Of a stretch of 7,297 nt of DNA, positions 1-7,150 are shown one piece after another; position 1 is the first letter of the stretch, and each line of letters opens with the position of its first letter. Under the pieces are notes generated by a model. The model was not told the DNA's origin. It searched no databases and was given only the letters and a program-made list of their open reading frames with translations. Position numbers and translations under genes: made by a program. The DNA comes from Clostridium sp. CAG:632 (GTDB lineage: Bacteria > Bacillota > Clostridia > Lachnospirales > Lachnospiraceae): contig HF991283.1 in the NCBI GenBank assembly GCA_000431515.1, forward strand, positions 1 to 7,297, given 5' to 3'.

Positions 1-169
1 AATCCTGCATCCGCTTACAGCCGGAGCGTCGGGCAGAGTTGTCTCCACAAACTGTAATTTGATGAGGGAGTAGCAGACATGTAAAGGGATTCTGCTTTAT
101 GCAGTTCTATGTGAGAAATATGTCAATAGTAAAATTACAAAATAAGAAATAGAAGTTCACAATTACATA

Positions 170-199
170 TTGCCGAACATGAAACCAATACAGTATAAT
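170..199 (+). promoter_or_regulatory. Probable sigma-A promoter for the secreted peptidase gene
   Basis: A perfect -10 box TATAAT lies at 194-199. A -35-like TTGCCG (four of six matches to TTGACA) lies at 170-175, giving an 18-base spacer. The ATG at 256 is 56 bases downstream of the -10 box, and a Shine-Dalgarno sequence AAAGGA precedes it by about 8 bases. The DNA from 100 to 255 is very AT-rich. I see no operator, riboswitch or convincing upstream gene in 1-169. A short inverted repeat (AGCAGA at 72-77, TCTGCT at 91-96) is too weak to call a terminator. Confidence 0.6.
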
Positions 200-255
200 A
201 AAATTATATTTATTATACACACCGGAAATATGAGAGATGAGAAAGGAATATACGA

Positions 256-2568
256 ATGAGAAAAACAATACTTGCATTTATGACGGCAGTATTATTGGCA
301 GGGAATAGCAATGTAGTTTATGCGTCAGGTATGCCTGATGTAGAGGCTATGGAAACCTTTGAAACGGAAGCTTTGGCAACAGAAGGAGAATCAGAAGCAT
401 CAGCGCTTCCGGAGGAATATACCTCACCATATGTTACGTCAATTAAGAGACAGAGCCCATATGGAACCTGTTGGGCATTTGCGGCCATGGCAGTATCAGA
501 ATCCAATATCTGGAAGAAGGGATTAGCGGATGGAAGCATTGATCTGTCAGAGTGGCAGATCGCCTATTTTCTGGGAAATTCGGTGACAGATCCGCTTGGA
601 GGAACGAAAGGCGATCAGGTAATTCTGAAAAACAATTATCTGCAGGCAGGGGGACAACAAGGATTGACTACATTTCGTCTGGCATCCTGGGTTGGCGTGA
701 CGGATGAGAAAAATGCACCTTATAGTACGATCGCATCCGATGTAACGGCAACGTTGGATTCATCCCTTGCATATGGAAAGGACAGTTATCATCTGGAGAA
801 TGCATACTGGATACCGATGACAGAGCGAGCGCAGATTAAGCGGCTGATTCTGGAATATGGCGCGTGTGCAACGGCATACTATGATGCCTATATGTATTAT
901 AACAATCCGTTTACGAATGAAACCGAAGAACGGGTTGCTTATTATTGCCCGGATGGCACTCAGGCAGTCAACCATGCGATTACAATCATTGGGTGGGATG
1001 ATCATTACAGCCGTGAGAATTTCGGCACAAATAAGCCGGCAGCAGATGGTGCCTGGTTATGTAAGAATAGCTATGGGACTTCCTTTAGTAAAGAGGGATT
1101 GTTTTATATTTCTTATGAAGATGCAGTCATGGCATGGGAAGAGGGTTATTTCTTTGATTATGGAGCAGCGGATAATTATGACCATAACTATCAGTATGAC
1201 GGAGGCTTGTCAAAGGCATATGTCTTTGCGACAGATTCGGCGAATGTATTCACTGCGGCAGCTGATGAGAGTCTGAAAGCGGTAGGTTTCTATACACTGG
1301 ATCCGCAGTATACCTGCACGATTGAAGTGTATAAGGACTGTACAAAATGGCCGGCAAAAGGAACCTTGGTCAGTACAATAACAGTGACAGAGCCATATGC
1401 CGGGTATCATACGGTTCCGTTATCGACAACGGTGGAGTTGAAACAGGGTGAGAAATATTCGGTTGTAATTAAGTGTAAGAGTGCAGATGGGAAAAGCGTG
1501 AAAGCCTCCATTGATAAAACTGTAGATGATGACTTTTTGACCAGTACATCTGCGGCTGAACCGGGAGAAAGCTATATTTTAGTAAACAGAGATATTCCTT
1601 ATTATGATTGGATAGATATTTCCGAAGATGGCGAAAACTGCAGAATTAAAGCGTTTACAGATCTGAAGGAGACACCACCGGTGGATCCGACTGTAAAGGT
1701 AACAGGAATTACATTAAATAGAACCAATGCCAGCCTTGTAAAGGGGAAAACGTTGCAATTGACAGCCATGATAACACCGGAAAATGCAACAAATCGGGCA
1801 GTAAACTGGGCATCTTCGAATACGAAGATTGCGACAGTGGACAGTGCCGGAAAGGTAACAGCGAAAGCTGCCGGAACCGTGACGATTACCTGCACGGCTC
1901 AAGCTGATAGCGGGAAAAAGGCTACCTGTAAAGTAACAGTTACAGAGCCCAAACCGCCTGTAAAGCCAACTGTGAAAGTAACGAAGGTCACACTAAATAA
2001 GAAAACTGCAACTCTGTCGCCGAAGGAGACACTGACCTTAAAGGCGACTGTAACACCGACAAATGCAACGAATAAAGGAGTGGCCTGGAAGTCATCGAAT
2101 ACAAAGATTGCCACTGTCAGCAGTACCGGGAAGGTGACAGCAAAAACTGCCGGGACAGTAACGATTACCTGTACGGCAAAAGATGGCAGTGGCAAGAAAG
2201 CGACCTGTAAGATTACAGTCTATAATAATACGCAGGCTTATGTAGCACGAATTTATACCAAAGCACTGGGAAGAAAGGCGGAGCCTGCCGGACTGAATTA
2301 CTGGGTCGGAGAAATCAATGCAAAGCGGAGAACGCCGGTACAGGTGGCAGAAGAGTTCTTCTTTGCACCGGAGTTTGTGAATAAGAAGTTAAGTAACACC
2401 GAGTATGTGAAAGTGTTATATCGCACCTTTATGGGACGTGAGTATGATAAGGGCGGTTTGGACTATTGGGTAGCACGTCTGAATAAGGGTGAAAGTCGAA
2501 AGAGTGTGTTAGAAGCATTTGCCGGCTGTCCGGAGTTCCAGAAGATCGTGAAGAGCTTTGGACTGTAA
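256..2568 (+). CDS. Secreted C1A (papain-like) cysteine peptidase with lectin-like, Ig-like and DUF4214 domains
   Basis: Predicted exported multidomain peptidase of 770 residues. Residues 1-23 form a signal peptide: basic MRK, a hydrophobic core, and likely cleavage after VVYA. An acidic linker follows to about residue 50. Residues about 51-300 are a C1A peptidase domain. Gln66 is the oxyanion-hole residue, Cys72 in GTCWAF the nucleophile, His240 in VNHAITIIGWDD the general base, and Asn271 in KNSYGTSF completes the set, so it should be active. Residues about 305-470 resemble the lectin-like domain that follows this peptidase in Clostridia. Two Big_2 Ig-like repeats lie at about 480-562 and 573-655. 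The C-terminal 110 residues contain two LGR..Y..GL.YW-type units typical of DUF4214. No LPXTG sorting signal or C-terminal membrane anchor is visible, so wall attachment, if any, would have to come from other domains. The natural substrate is unknown; host or dietary protein or a cell-surface role are all possible. The gene is monocistronic and convergent with the riboflavin operon. Confidence 0.9.
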   Translation: MRKTILAFMTAVLLAGNSNVVYASGMPDVEAMETFETEALATEGESEASALPEEYTSPYVTSIKRQSPYGTCWAFAAMAVSESNIWKKGLADGSIDLSEWQIAYFLGNSVTDPLGGTKGDQVILKNNYLQAGGQQGLTTFRLASWVGVTDEKNAPYSTIASDVTATLDSSLAYGKDSYHLENAYWIPMTERAQIKRLILEYGACATAYYDAYMYYNNPFTNETEERVAYYCPDGTQAVNHAITIIGWDDHYSRENFGTNKPAADGAWLCKNSYGTSFSKEGLFYISYEDAVMAWEEGYFFDYGAADNYDHNYQYDGGLSKAYVFATDSANVFTAAADESLKAVGFYTLDPQYTCTIEVYKDCTKWPAKGTLVSTITVTEPYAGYHTVPLSTTVELKQGEKYSVVIKCKSADGKSVKASIDKTVDDDFLTSTSAAEPGESYILVNRDIPYYDWIDISEDGENCRIKAFTDLKETPPVDPTVKVTGITLNRTNASLVKGKTLQLTAMITPENATNRAVNWASSNTKIATVDSAGKVTAKAAGTVTITCTAQADSGKKATCKVTVTEPKPPVKPTVKVTKVTLNKKTATLSPKETLTLKATVTPTNATNKGVAWKSSNTKIATVSSTGKVTAKTAGTVTITCTAKDGSGKKATCKITVYNNTQAYVARIYTKALGRKAEPAGLNYWVGEINAKRRTPVQVAEEFFFAPEFVNKKLSNTEYVKVLYRTFMGREYDKGGLDYWVARLNKGESRKSVLEAFAGCPEFQKIVKSFGL
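1693..2220 (+). repeat. Two tandem Ig-like (Big_2) domain repeats within the peptidase gene
   Basis: Two imperfect direct repeats lie at about 1693-1941 and 1972-2220, separated by a short proline-rich linker (EPKPPVKPT). Both encode the pattern V-K-V-T-x-[IV]-T-L-N, then TP.NATN, SSNTKIATV, GKVTAK.AGTVTITCTA and SGKKATCK. The DNA is clearly related over the SSNTKIATV to CTA stretch but has diverged at many third positions, so this is an old duplication. Each copy carries a Cys pair 12 residues apart (546/558 and 639/651). The domains probably act as a stalk or carbohydrate/protein adhesion module. Confidence 0.85.
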
Positions 2569-2610
2569 AGAGTTTCAGATTGTAACTAGTGTGGAAAAGG
2601 AAATATATTA

Positions 2611-2660
2611 AGTAACAGGAGCATGAGGTCACTGTAAGAGACTTTAGACTCCTGTTGTTT
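2611..2660. terminator. Inverted repeat between convergent genes, possible bidirectional terminator
   Basis: AACAGGAG at 2614-2621 is exactly complementary to CTCCTGTT at 2649-2656. The stem extends outward by two G-T wobbles and one A-T pair to 2611/2659. The loop is 27 bases and can form a small inner stem (AGGTC with GACTT). On the plus strand the stem is followed by GTTTATAG, on the minus strand by ACTTAATATATT. Neither is an ideal U tract, so termination is plausible from its place 43 bases after the peptidase stop codon but not certain. Confidence 0.45.
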
Positions 2661-2943
2661 ATAGTTGTATATTTGTATCATCCAATTTAGAAACAACAAC
2701 AGTCATGATGATCGCAATGATCAATGCTGCGAATTCCACAATCCCATACTATAACCAGACAACGGAAACCGGTTTCGGATGGTCCTCATTGTTAAAGACA
2801 ACCATGACTTGAAACAGGACCCGGATTACATCCTGCCAGCCGAGTGCAATGCCAACAATAAAGCACCAACGGAGTGCCTGATATGGTATCCGCTGGTGCT
2901 TTGTTATGCCCTTTGCTATAGCTTTTTTATGGTTTCTTGCTTC
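2659..2943 (-). pseudogene. Decayed small membrane protein gene (no start, internal TAG)
   Basis: One minus-strand frame reads 64 codons from 2943 to 2752, a TAG at 2751-2749, then 29 more codons to a TAA at 2661-2659. The translation is protein-like. It has a basic N-terminal part (RNHKKAIAKGITKHQR), a hydrophobic helix (CFIVGIALGWQDVIRVLF), a polar turn (NNEDHPKP), a second hydrophobic segment spanning the TAG (VSVVWL-stop-YGIVEF, then AALIIAIIMTVVV) and a charged tail SKLDD. No ATG, GTG or TTG in frame lies between the upstream TAA at 2946-2944 and the first helix, so the start has also been lost. I do not recognise the family. It follows ribH on the same strand. An overlapping plus-strand frame starting at 2779 is less convincing because it runs into ribH. 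The call rests on amino-acid pattern only. Confidence 0.4.
2860..2902 (-). other. Strong RNA hairpin downstream of ribH
   Basis: Read on the minus strand, AAAGCACCA (2902-2894) pairs perfectly with TGGTGCTTT (2868-2860). After one G-T wobble the stem continues CGGA/TCCG, giving 14 pairs and a 15-base loop. In plus-strand RNA the wobble becomes an A/C mismatch, so the minus-strand RNA is favoured. The following bases are ATTGTTGG, a poor U tract beyond the three U in the stem. It could be a back-up terminator for the riboflavin operon, a 3' end stabiliser, or chance structure within the membrane-protein remnant. Confidence 0.4.
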
Positions 2944-2969
2944 TTACTACTTACTGCGATTATATTTGC

Positions 2970-2990
2970 AATAAAAGATTACGGAATCTT
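2970..2990 (-). terminator. Weak candidate terminator overlapping the ribH stop codon
   Basis: On the minus strand AAGATT (2990-2985), loop CCGT and AATCTT (2980-2975) form a 6-pair AT-rich stem followed by TTATT. The stem begins in the last two bases of the ribH TAA. The low GC content makes it weak, so readthrough to the stronger hairpin at 2860-2902 is possible. Confidence 0.3.
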
Positions 2991-3453
2991 AAATCTGCTG
3001 GATCAGATTTGCCATCTCAATTGCGGATAAAGCACAATCGTAGCCCTTGTTTCCAGCCTTTGTACCGGCACGCTCGATTGCCTGCTCGATATTCTCAGTG
3101 GTTACAACGCCGAACAGGACCGGAATCTCTGCCTGAAGACCGACCTGGGCAACCCCCTTGGATACTTCATTGCAGACATAATCGTAATGGCTGGTAGCAC
3201 CACGGATGACTGCACCCAGACAGATAATAGCATCGTACTTTCCGGACTTTGCCATCTTTTCTGCAATCAATGGAATCTCAAATGCACCCGGTACCCATGC
3301 GGTTGTGATGTTCTCATCGGCTACACCATGACGGGTCAGTCCATCTACGGCGCCGCCTAACAGCTTGTTGGTAATGAACTCATTAAAACGAGCAACAACA
3401 ATACCAACCTTCATTCCTTCTTTTGCAACTAACATTCCTTCTAAAGTATTCAT
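2989..3453 (-). CDS. ribH: 6,7-dimethyl-8-ribityllumazine synthase (RibH, riboflavin synthase beta chain)
   Basis: Cytoplasmic enzyme that condenses 5-amino-6-ribitylaminouracil with 3,4-dihydroxy-2-butanone 4-phosphate to give lumazine, the penultimate step of riboflavin synthesis. The 154-residue protein has normal family length. Visible motifs are VVARFNEFIT near residue 20 (substrate ring stacking region), VPGAFEIPL at 54-62, GAVIRGATSHYDYV at 80-93 with the catalytic His at 89, and GTKAGNKG at 130-137 (phosphate binding). The start at 3453 is chosen because AGGAGG at 3465-3460 lies 6 bases upstream; an in-frame ATG at 3459 directly abuts the Shine-Dalgarno sequence. It is the last gene of the operon, separated from ribBA by 62 AT-rich bases. 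Proteins of this family usually assemble as 60-mer capsids or pentamers; the sequence does not show which. Confidence 0.96.
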   Translation of the reverse strand: MNTLEGMLVAKEGMKVGIVVARFNEFITNKLLGGAVDGLTRHGVADENITTAWVPGAFEIPLIAEKMAKSGKYDAIICLGAVIRGATSHYDYVCNEVSKGVAQVGLQAEIPVLFGVVTTENIEQAIERAGTKAGNKGYDCALSAIEMANLIQQI

Positions 3454-3515
3454 AATCATCCTCCTGTGAATATATAATTATTTATTATTTACATTAAAAA
3501 TATCAGCTAAGGTTA

Positions 3516-4727
3516 TTACTCAATGTGATGTGTAAAAATATGACCCATTTTCTGTTCCTTGGTCTGCATATAGAATTTATCAAACTTCTGCACCGGCACT
3601 TCGATCGGTACCCGCTCTTTGATGGTCAGACCATAGCCGTCCAGACCATAGATCTTGCTTGGATTGTTGGTCAGGAGTCGCAGTTCCTTGATTCCCAGAT
3701 CCCGAAGAATCTGTGCGCCGACCCAATATTCCCGGAGATCCGGAGCAAATCCGAGATCCAGATTGGCCTCCACGGTATCCCGACCTTGTTCCTGAAGCTC
3801 ATAGGCTTTTAACTTATTGATCAGACCGATTCCCCGTCCTTCCTGACGCATATAAAGCAGCACACCTCTGCCTTCTTTTTCAATCTGTTTCATGGCATTG
3901 GCCAGCTGTTCTCCGCAGTCGCAGCGAAGAGAACCGAATACATCTCCGGTCAGACATTCCGAATGAACACGGCACAGCACATTCATACCGTCTCCAATCT
4001 CGCCCTTGACCAGCGCAATATGGTGCTCGCCGGTAATATCACTGACATATCCGTAAGCCTTAAACGTGCCGTATTTGGTCGGAAGATTGACGGTTGCTTC
4101 CCGGCTGACATGATTCTCGTGTAACCGGCAATAGTCCTGCAGATCCTTGATCGTAATAAATGGGATATTGTACTTCTGCGCAATTACTTTTAACTCCGGC
4201 GTACGCATCATATGACCGTCATCTGCCATGATTTCACAGCAAAGACCGCACTGCTTTAAGCCGGCAAGACGCATCAGATCGACGGTTGCCTCGGTATGCC
4301 CATTCCGTACCAGAACACCGCCCTTTCTGGCAACCAGTGGAAACATATGTCCCGGACGACGGAAATCATCCGGCTTCGCACCATCCTCTACAGCTTTCAT
4401 TGCAGTGATGGAACGTTCATATGCGGAGATACCGGTAGTGGTATCCACATGATCGATGCTGACGGTGAAGGCCGTGCAATGGTTATCGGTGTTTTCGGAT
4501 ACCATCTGTGGTACATTTAATTTGTCGGCAAGCTCCTTGCACATCGGCATGCAGATCAGTCCCTTGCCGTGGACTGCCATAAAGTTAATGTTTTCGCCGG
4601 TGGCATGTTCTGCGGCGCAGATGAAATCGCCCTCGTTTTCACGATCCGGATCATCGGTACAGAGAATGATCTTTCCGGCACGCAATGCTTCTAATGCTTG
4701 TTCTATGGTTGAAAATTGGAAATCCAT
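3516..4727 (-). CDS. ribBA: Bifunctional 3,4-dihydroxy-2-butanone-4-phosphate synthase / GTP cyclohydrolase II (RibBA)
   Basis: Supplies both precursors of riboflavin. The N-terminal RibB half (about residues 1-200) converts ribulose 5-phosphate to dihydroxybutanone phosphate. It shows DDPDRENEGD (25-34, acidic metal/substrate loop), DTTTGISAYER (95-105), RRPGHMFPL (123-131) and GHTEATVDLMRLAG (143-156). The C-terminal RibA half (about 205-403) opens GTP to the pyrimidine. It shows zinc cysteines 258, 269 and 271 in HSEC...LRCDCG, RQEGRGIGL (294-302), the PDLREYWVGAQIL segment (329-341) and TNNPSKIYGL with GYGLTIKERVPIEV. Both active sites look complete. The 403-residue length matches the Bacillus-type fusion. 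The start at 4727 is preceded by AGGAGG with a 7-base gap. An in-frame ATG six codons upstream would put the Shine-Dalgarno sequence inside the coding region. It lies 36 bases after ribE. Confidence 0.96.
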   Translation of the reverse strand: MDFQFSTIEQALEALRAGKIILCTDDPDRENEGDFICAAEHATGENINFMAVHGKGLICMPMCKELADKLNVPQMVSENTDNHCTAFTVSIDHVDTTTGISAYERSITAMKAVEDGAKPDDFRRPGHMFPLVARKGGVLVRNGHTEATVDLMRLAGLKQCGLCCEIMADDGHMMRTPELKVIAQKYNIPFITIKDLQDYCRLHENHVSREATVNLPTKYGTFKAYGYVSDITGEHHIALVKGEIGDGMNVLCRVHSECLTGDVFGSLRCDCGEQLANAMKQIEKEGRGVLLYMRQEGRGIGLINKLKAYELQEQGRDTVEANLDLGFAPDLREYWVGAQILRDLGIKELRLLTNNPSKIYGLDGYGLTIKERVPIEVPVQKFDKFYMQTKEQKMGHIFTHHIE

Positions 4728-4763
4728 AGTAATTCCTCCTATCATAAATAATGTATCTTAAAT

Positions 4764-5435
4764 TTAAAATCCATGCTCACGTAGAAAATCCAAAGTAAGT
4801 CCTGTGGATTTTGTAGAAGTCTCGCTGGAAACTTCATCGGAATGAATGTATGGCCGGAGCAGGCGCTCCACGTATTTGCCGATAATGTCATTCTCCAGAT
4901 TGACGATATCTCCCGGACGTCTGGAAAGCAGTGTCGTTTCTTCACCGGTGTGAGGAATGACAGATACTTTGAAGACCGAAGGATCAACATAGGCAACGGT
5001 CAGGCTGATACCGTCAATGGCGATCGAGCCCTTCATTACGATCAGATCCAGAATGGATGCAGGAGCTGCAATCGTAACCCATACGGCATTTCCTTCTTTC
5101 CGGAGAGACCGGATCGTACCGGTGCCGTCAATATGGCCGCTGACGATATCACCCCCGAAGCGGCCGTCGGAAGCCATAGCTCGTTCCAGATTCACGGCAC
5201 CGCCGATCGGAAGCTGTCCCAGATTGGTGCGGCGAAGTGTTTCAGCCATAACATCAGCTGTGAAACCATCATGCTGAAGTCTCGTCACCGTCAGACAGAC
5301 ACCGTTGACGGCAATGCTGTCGCCGATTTTAGTTCCTTCCAGAACCTTATGCGCTTTTATCTCAATGGAACCGGATACCTGTTGCCCGATAATTTTCTTA
5401 ACGGTTCCGGTTTCTTCTATAATACCAGTAAACAT
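4764..5435 (-). CDS. ribE: Riboflavin synthase, alpha chain (RibE, Bacillus naming)
   Basis: Catalyses dismutation of two lumazine molecules to riboflavin and 5-amino-6-ribitylaminouracil in the cytoplasm; normally a trimer. The 223 residues form two homologous lumazine-binding beta barrels. The first starts MFTGIIEETGTV and contains GDSIAVNGVCLTV (38-50) and ETLRRTNLG (65-73). The second starts SGHIDGTGTI (99-108) and contains KGSIAIDGISLTV (135-147) and PHTGEETTL (161-169). It is followed by NLENDIIGKYVERLL, which leads to the trimerisation helix. The start at 5435 is fixed by the invariant MFTGI N-terminus; a longer in-frame version beginning at 5471 would overlap ribD and is unlikely. The ribosome binding site AAAGGA lies in the last codons of ribD and the gap to ribD is 7 bases, suggesting translational coupling. 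In E. coli naming this enzyme is ribC, and ribE means lumazine synthase. Confidence 0.96.
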   Translation of the reverse strand: MFTGIIEETGTVKKIIGQQVSGSIEIKAHKVLEGTKIGDSIAVNGVCLTVTRLQHDGFTADVMAETLRRTNLGQLPIGGAVNLERAMASDGRFGGDIVSGHIDGTGTIRSLRKEGNAVWVTIAAPASILDLIVMKGSIAIDGISLTVAYVDPSVFKVSVIPHTGEETTLLSRRPGDIVNLENDIIGKYVERLLRPYIHSDEVSSETSTKSTGLTLDFLREHGF

Positions 5436-5442
5436 CTGTAAT

Positions 5443-6567
5443 CTATCCTTTCTCCAAGACATCATATTCAATCAGAACATCCGGATTGAATAGTTGTATC
5501 TTAGGATTTGTAAGTTTCAGGCTATCTTCAATGGAAACGATGCCCTTTCCTTTCACAGGTGTGTAAGGATGGGAGCCACCGAAAATCTGGGCCCCGATAT
5601 AGGCGTAAACATGATCGACCCGGCCGGCCTCGATAAATGCGGCATTCATGGTTCCTCCGCCCTCTACCAGGATTCCGTCAATGTCCATCTGCCCAAGCTG
5701 TGTGAGAAGGTCCGTGACATCGATATGACCGTCCTTTTCTTTTACCGGCAGCAGGGTTACCCCCTTTTGCTTCAGGATTTGCATCTTATCCGATAGATCA
5801 ACAGGAACATCCGGGATATGGGTTATGGAATCCAGATACGCCACGATCACCGGACCCTGATCTGTAGAATTACACAGGTTACAGTCCACAGGGATTCGCA
5901 GGTGGCTGTCACAGACAATGCGGACAGGTGTCCGACCATCCGGAATCCGGCAAGTCAGGAGCGGATTGTCAAGCAGAACAGTGCCGATACCGACCAGAAT
6001 GCCTTTATAATAATTCCGCAGCTGATGTGTATGTTCTCTTGCCGATTCGCCGGTAATCCAACGGGATTCACCGGAATCAATCGCAATCCTGCCGTCTGCC
6101 GTCATTGCATATTTCAATGCGATATACGGCTGTTTTTCTTTTATATAATGAAAGAATACAGGATTTATAGTATCGCATTCTTCGCGCAGGAAGTCTTCTA
6201 CGACTTCGATACCTGCATCCCGAAGCAACTTTACACCTTTACCGGCAACCTTGGGATTCGGATCACGCGAGCCGAAGACAACCTTAGCCAGATGATTCTG
6301 AATAATTGCATCGGTACAAGGTGGTGTCTTGCCATAATGGCAGCATGGTTCCAAAGTGACGTAAATAGTTGCACCTGCCGGAGATTCTGTGCAGTTTGCC
6401 AGAGCATTTCGCTCGGCATGCAGTCCGCCGATATGCATATGATAGCCTTCACCGATAATGCGTCCGTCCTTCACAACTACGGCACCGACCATCGGATTGG
6501 GATTCGTTTTGCCAACGGCTTTTTGTGCCAAAGTAATGGCACGACGCATGATTTCTTCTTCTGTCAT
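5443..6567 (-). CDS. ribD: Bifunctional diaminohydroxyphosphoribosylaminopyrimidine deaminase / 5-amino-6-(5-phosphoribosylamino)uracil reductase (RibD)
   Basis: Second and third steps of the pyrimidine branch of riboflavin synthesis. The N-terminal cytidine-deaminase-like domain (about 1-145) has TNPNPMVGAVVV (21-32), the zinc/catalytic HAE at 50-52 and PCCHYGKTPPC at 74-84, with Cys75 and Cys84 as zinc ligands. The C-terminal NADPH-dependent reductase domain (about 147-370) has LKYAMTADGRIA (151-162), SRWITGESARE (168-178), GIGTVLLDNPLLTCR (193-207) and ILVEGGGTMNAAF (299-311). The 374-residue length is normal. The start at 6567 overlaps the stop codon of the upstream hydrolase gene by one base (TGATG), with AAGGAG about 8 bases upstream, so translation is probably coupled. 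No damage or missing key residue is seen. Confidence 0.96.
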   Translation of the reverse strand: MTEEEIMRRAITLAQKAVGKTNPNPMVGAVVVKDGRIIGEGYHMHIGGLHAERNALANCTESPAGATIYVTLEPCCHYGKTPPCTDAIIQNHLAKVVFGSRDPNPKVAGKGVKLLRDAGIEVVEDFLREECDTINPVFFHYIKEKQPYIALKYAMTADGRIAIDSGESRWITGESAREHTHQLRNYYKGILVGIGTVLLDNPLLTCRIPDGRTPVRIVCDSHLRIPVDCNLCNSTDQGPVIVAYLDSITHIPDVPVDLSDKMQILKQKGVTLLPVKEKDGHIDVTDLLTQLGQMDIDGILVEGGGTMNAAFIEAGRVDHVYAYIGAQIFGGSHPYTPVKGKGIVSIEDSLKLTNPKIQLFNPDVLIEYDVLEKG

Positions 6568-7127
6568 CAGTGGTCTCCTTTCTGTAACAAATAAGCCTCG
6601 GTAACTTCCATAATCTGTTTCAGGTTGGTTAAATCCTGCTGGACATCACCGGTTTCCAGAGAGTGATTGGCATCAGGAATAATGGTGAGCGGGATGTTCA
6701 GACGAGAGCAGTTCAGCTCAACGATTGCGGTATCGACCCATGGATCATGGGTGCCTGTAAAAGCAATGCCGTCACCCTGTATGAACCGGAAGGAAGCCTC
6801 CACCGGAGTATAAAAGATCTGAAACGGATGCAGTCCTTTCTCCGTTGCGAACGCAGAAGCAACAGCGGTGCCGACACTCTTTGATACAAAAAGAAGCTGT
6901 TCACAGGAAGAAAAATCAACATCCTTTAAGCACTCCTGTGTCTGGGAGAGTGCACTTTGAAAAGCCGCAGTCATTTTTTCGGGATTCCCCTTTACATCGG
7001 ATGGAAAACCGCCGTAGGAAACATCTATGGTGTCATAACCGGCAAGTCTGGCCAGCTTACGACTGTAATACAGGAGTGGTTTATCTGTATGATAGCCGAT
7101 TCCGGGGAAAAATATAGCTAATTTCAT
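6567..7127 (-). CDS. Small alpha/beta-hydrolase-like protein leading the riboflavin operon
   Basis: A 186-residue cytoplasmic protein with no signal peptide or membrane segment. The fold is inferred from a hydrophobic first strand ending in an oxyanion-type loop (LAIFFPGIGY, 3-12), a nucleophile elbow FVSKSVGTAVAS with Ser84, GTHDPW with Asp128, and PDANHSLE with His155. These stand in the Ser-Asp-His order and spacing of small alpha/beta hydrolases. The elbow is S-K-S-V-G, so the usual first glycine of GxSxG is replaced by serine. The substrate is unknown; an esterase or thioesterase activity is possible but not shown. It is the first gene after the FMN riboswitch and overlaps ribD by one base, so it should be co-transcribed and FMN-repressed. 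The start at 7127 is preferred because GGAGG (7141-7137) is 9 bases upstream. The in-frame ATG at 7133 is only 3 bases from it and would add two residues. Confidence 0.8.
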   Translation of the reverse strand: MKLAIFFPGIGYHTDKPLLYYSRKLARLAGYDTIDVSYGGFPSDVKGNPEKMTAAFQSALSQTQECLKDVDFSSCEQLLFVSKSVGTAVASAFATEKGLHPFQIFYTPVEASFRFIQGDGIAFTGTHDPWVDTAIVELNCSRLNIPLTIIPDANHSLETGDVQQDLTNLKQIMEVTEAYLLQKGDH

Positions 7128-7150
7128 ATTCATATTCCTCCTTCAAGCAT

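Noticed and set aside
1..75. Possible 3' end of an upstream plus-strand gene
   Set aside because: Each of the three plus-strand frames closes within about 75 bases, and none shows recognisable residues. The stretch is too short to support any call.
60..100. GGGAGTAG motif and small hairpin suggesting a yybP-ykoY-type riboswitch
   Set aside because: Only one short motif matches. The other conserved loops are absent, and it lies before the promoter at 170-199, so it would not be in the peptidase transcript.
2779..3030. Plus-strand open frame of 83 codons with a hydrophobic stretch
   Set aside because: It runs 42 bases into the well-supported ribH gene on the other strand, and no Shine-Dalgarno sequence precedes its ATG. 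The opposite strand gives a more protein-like reading of the same DNA.
3454..3515. Possible internal promoter for ribH in the AT-rich ribBA-ribH gap
   Set aside because: A TATATT occurs, but I could not find a matching -35 box at proper spacing, and such AT-rich DNA gives -10-like words by chance.
4842..5441. Plus-strand open frame of 199 codons opposite ribE
   Set aside because: It is a shadow of riboflavin synthase, whose two domain motifs are fully conserved on the minus strand. The plus frame shows no protein family features.
5818..6594. Plus-strand open frame of 258 codons opposite ribD
   Set aside because: It lies almost wholly opposite the clearly conserved ribD coding sequence. It has no recognisable motifs and no good ribosome binding site, so it is a shadow frame.
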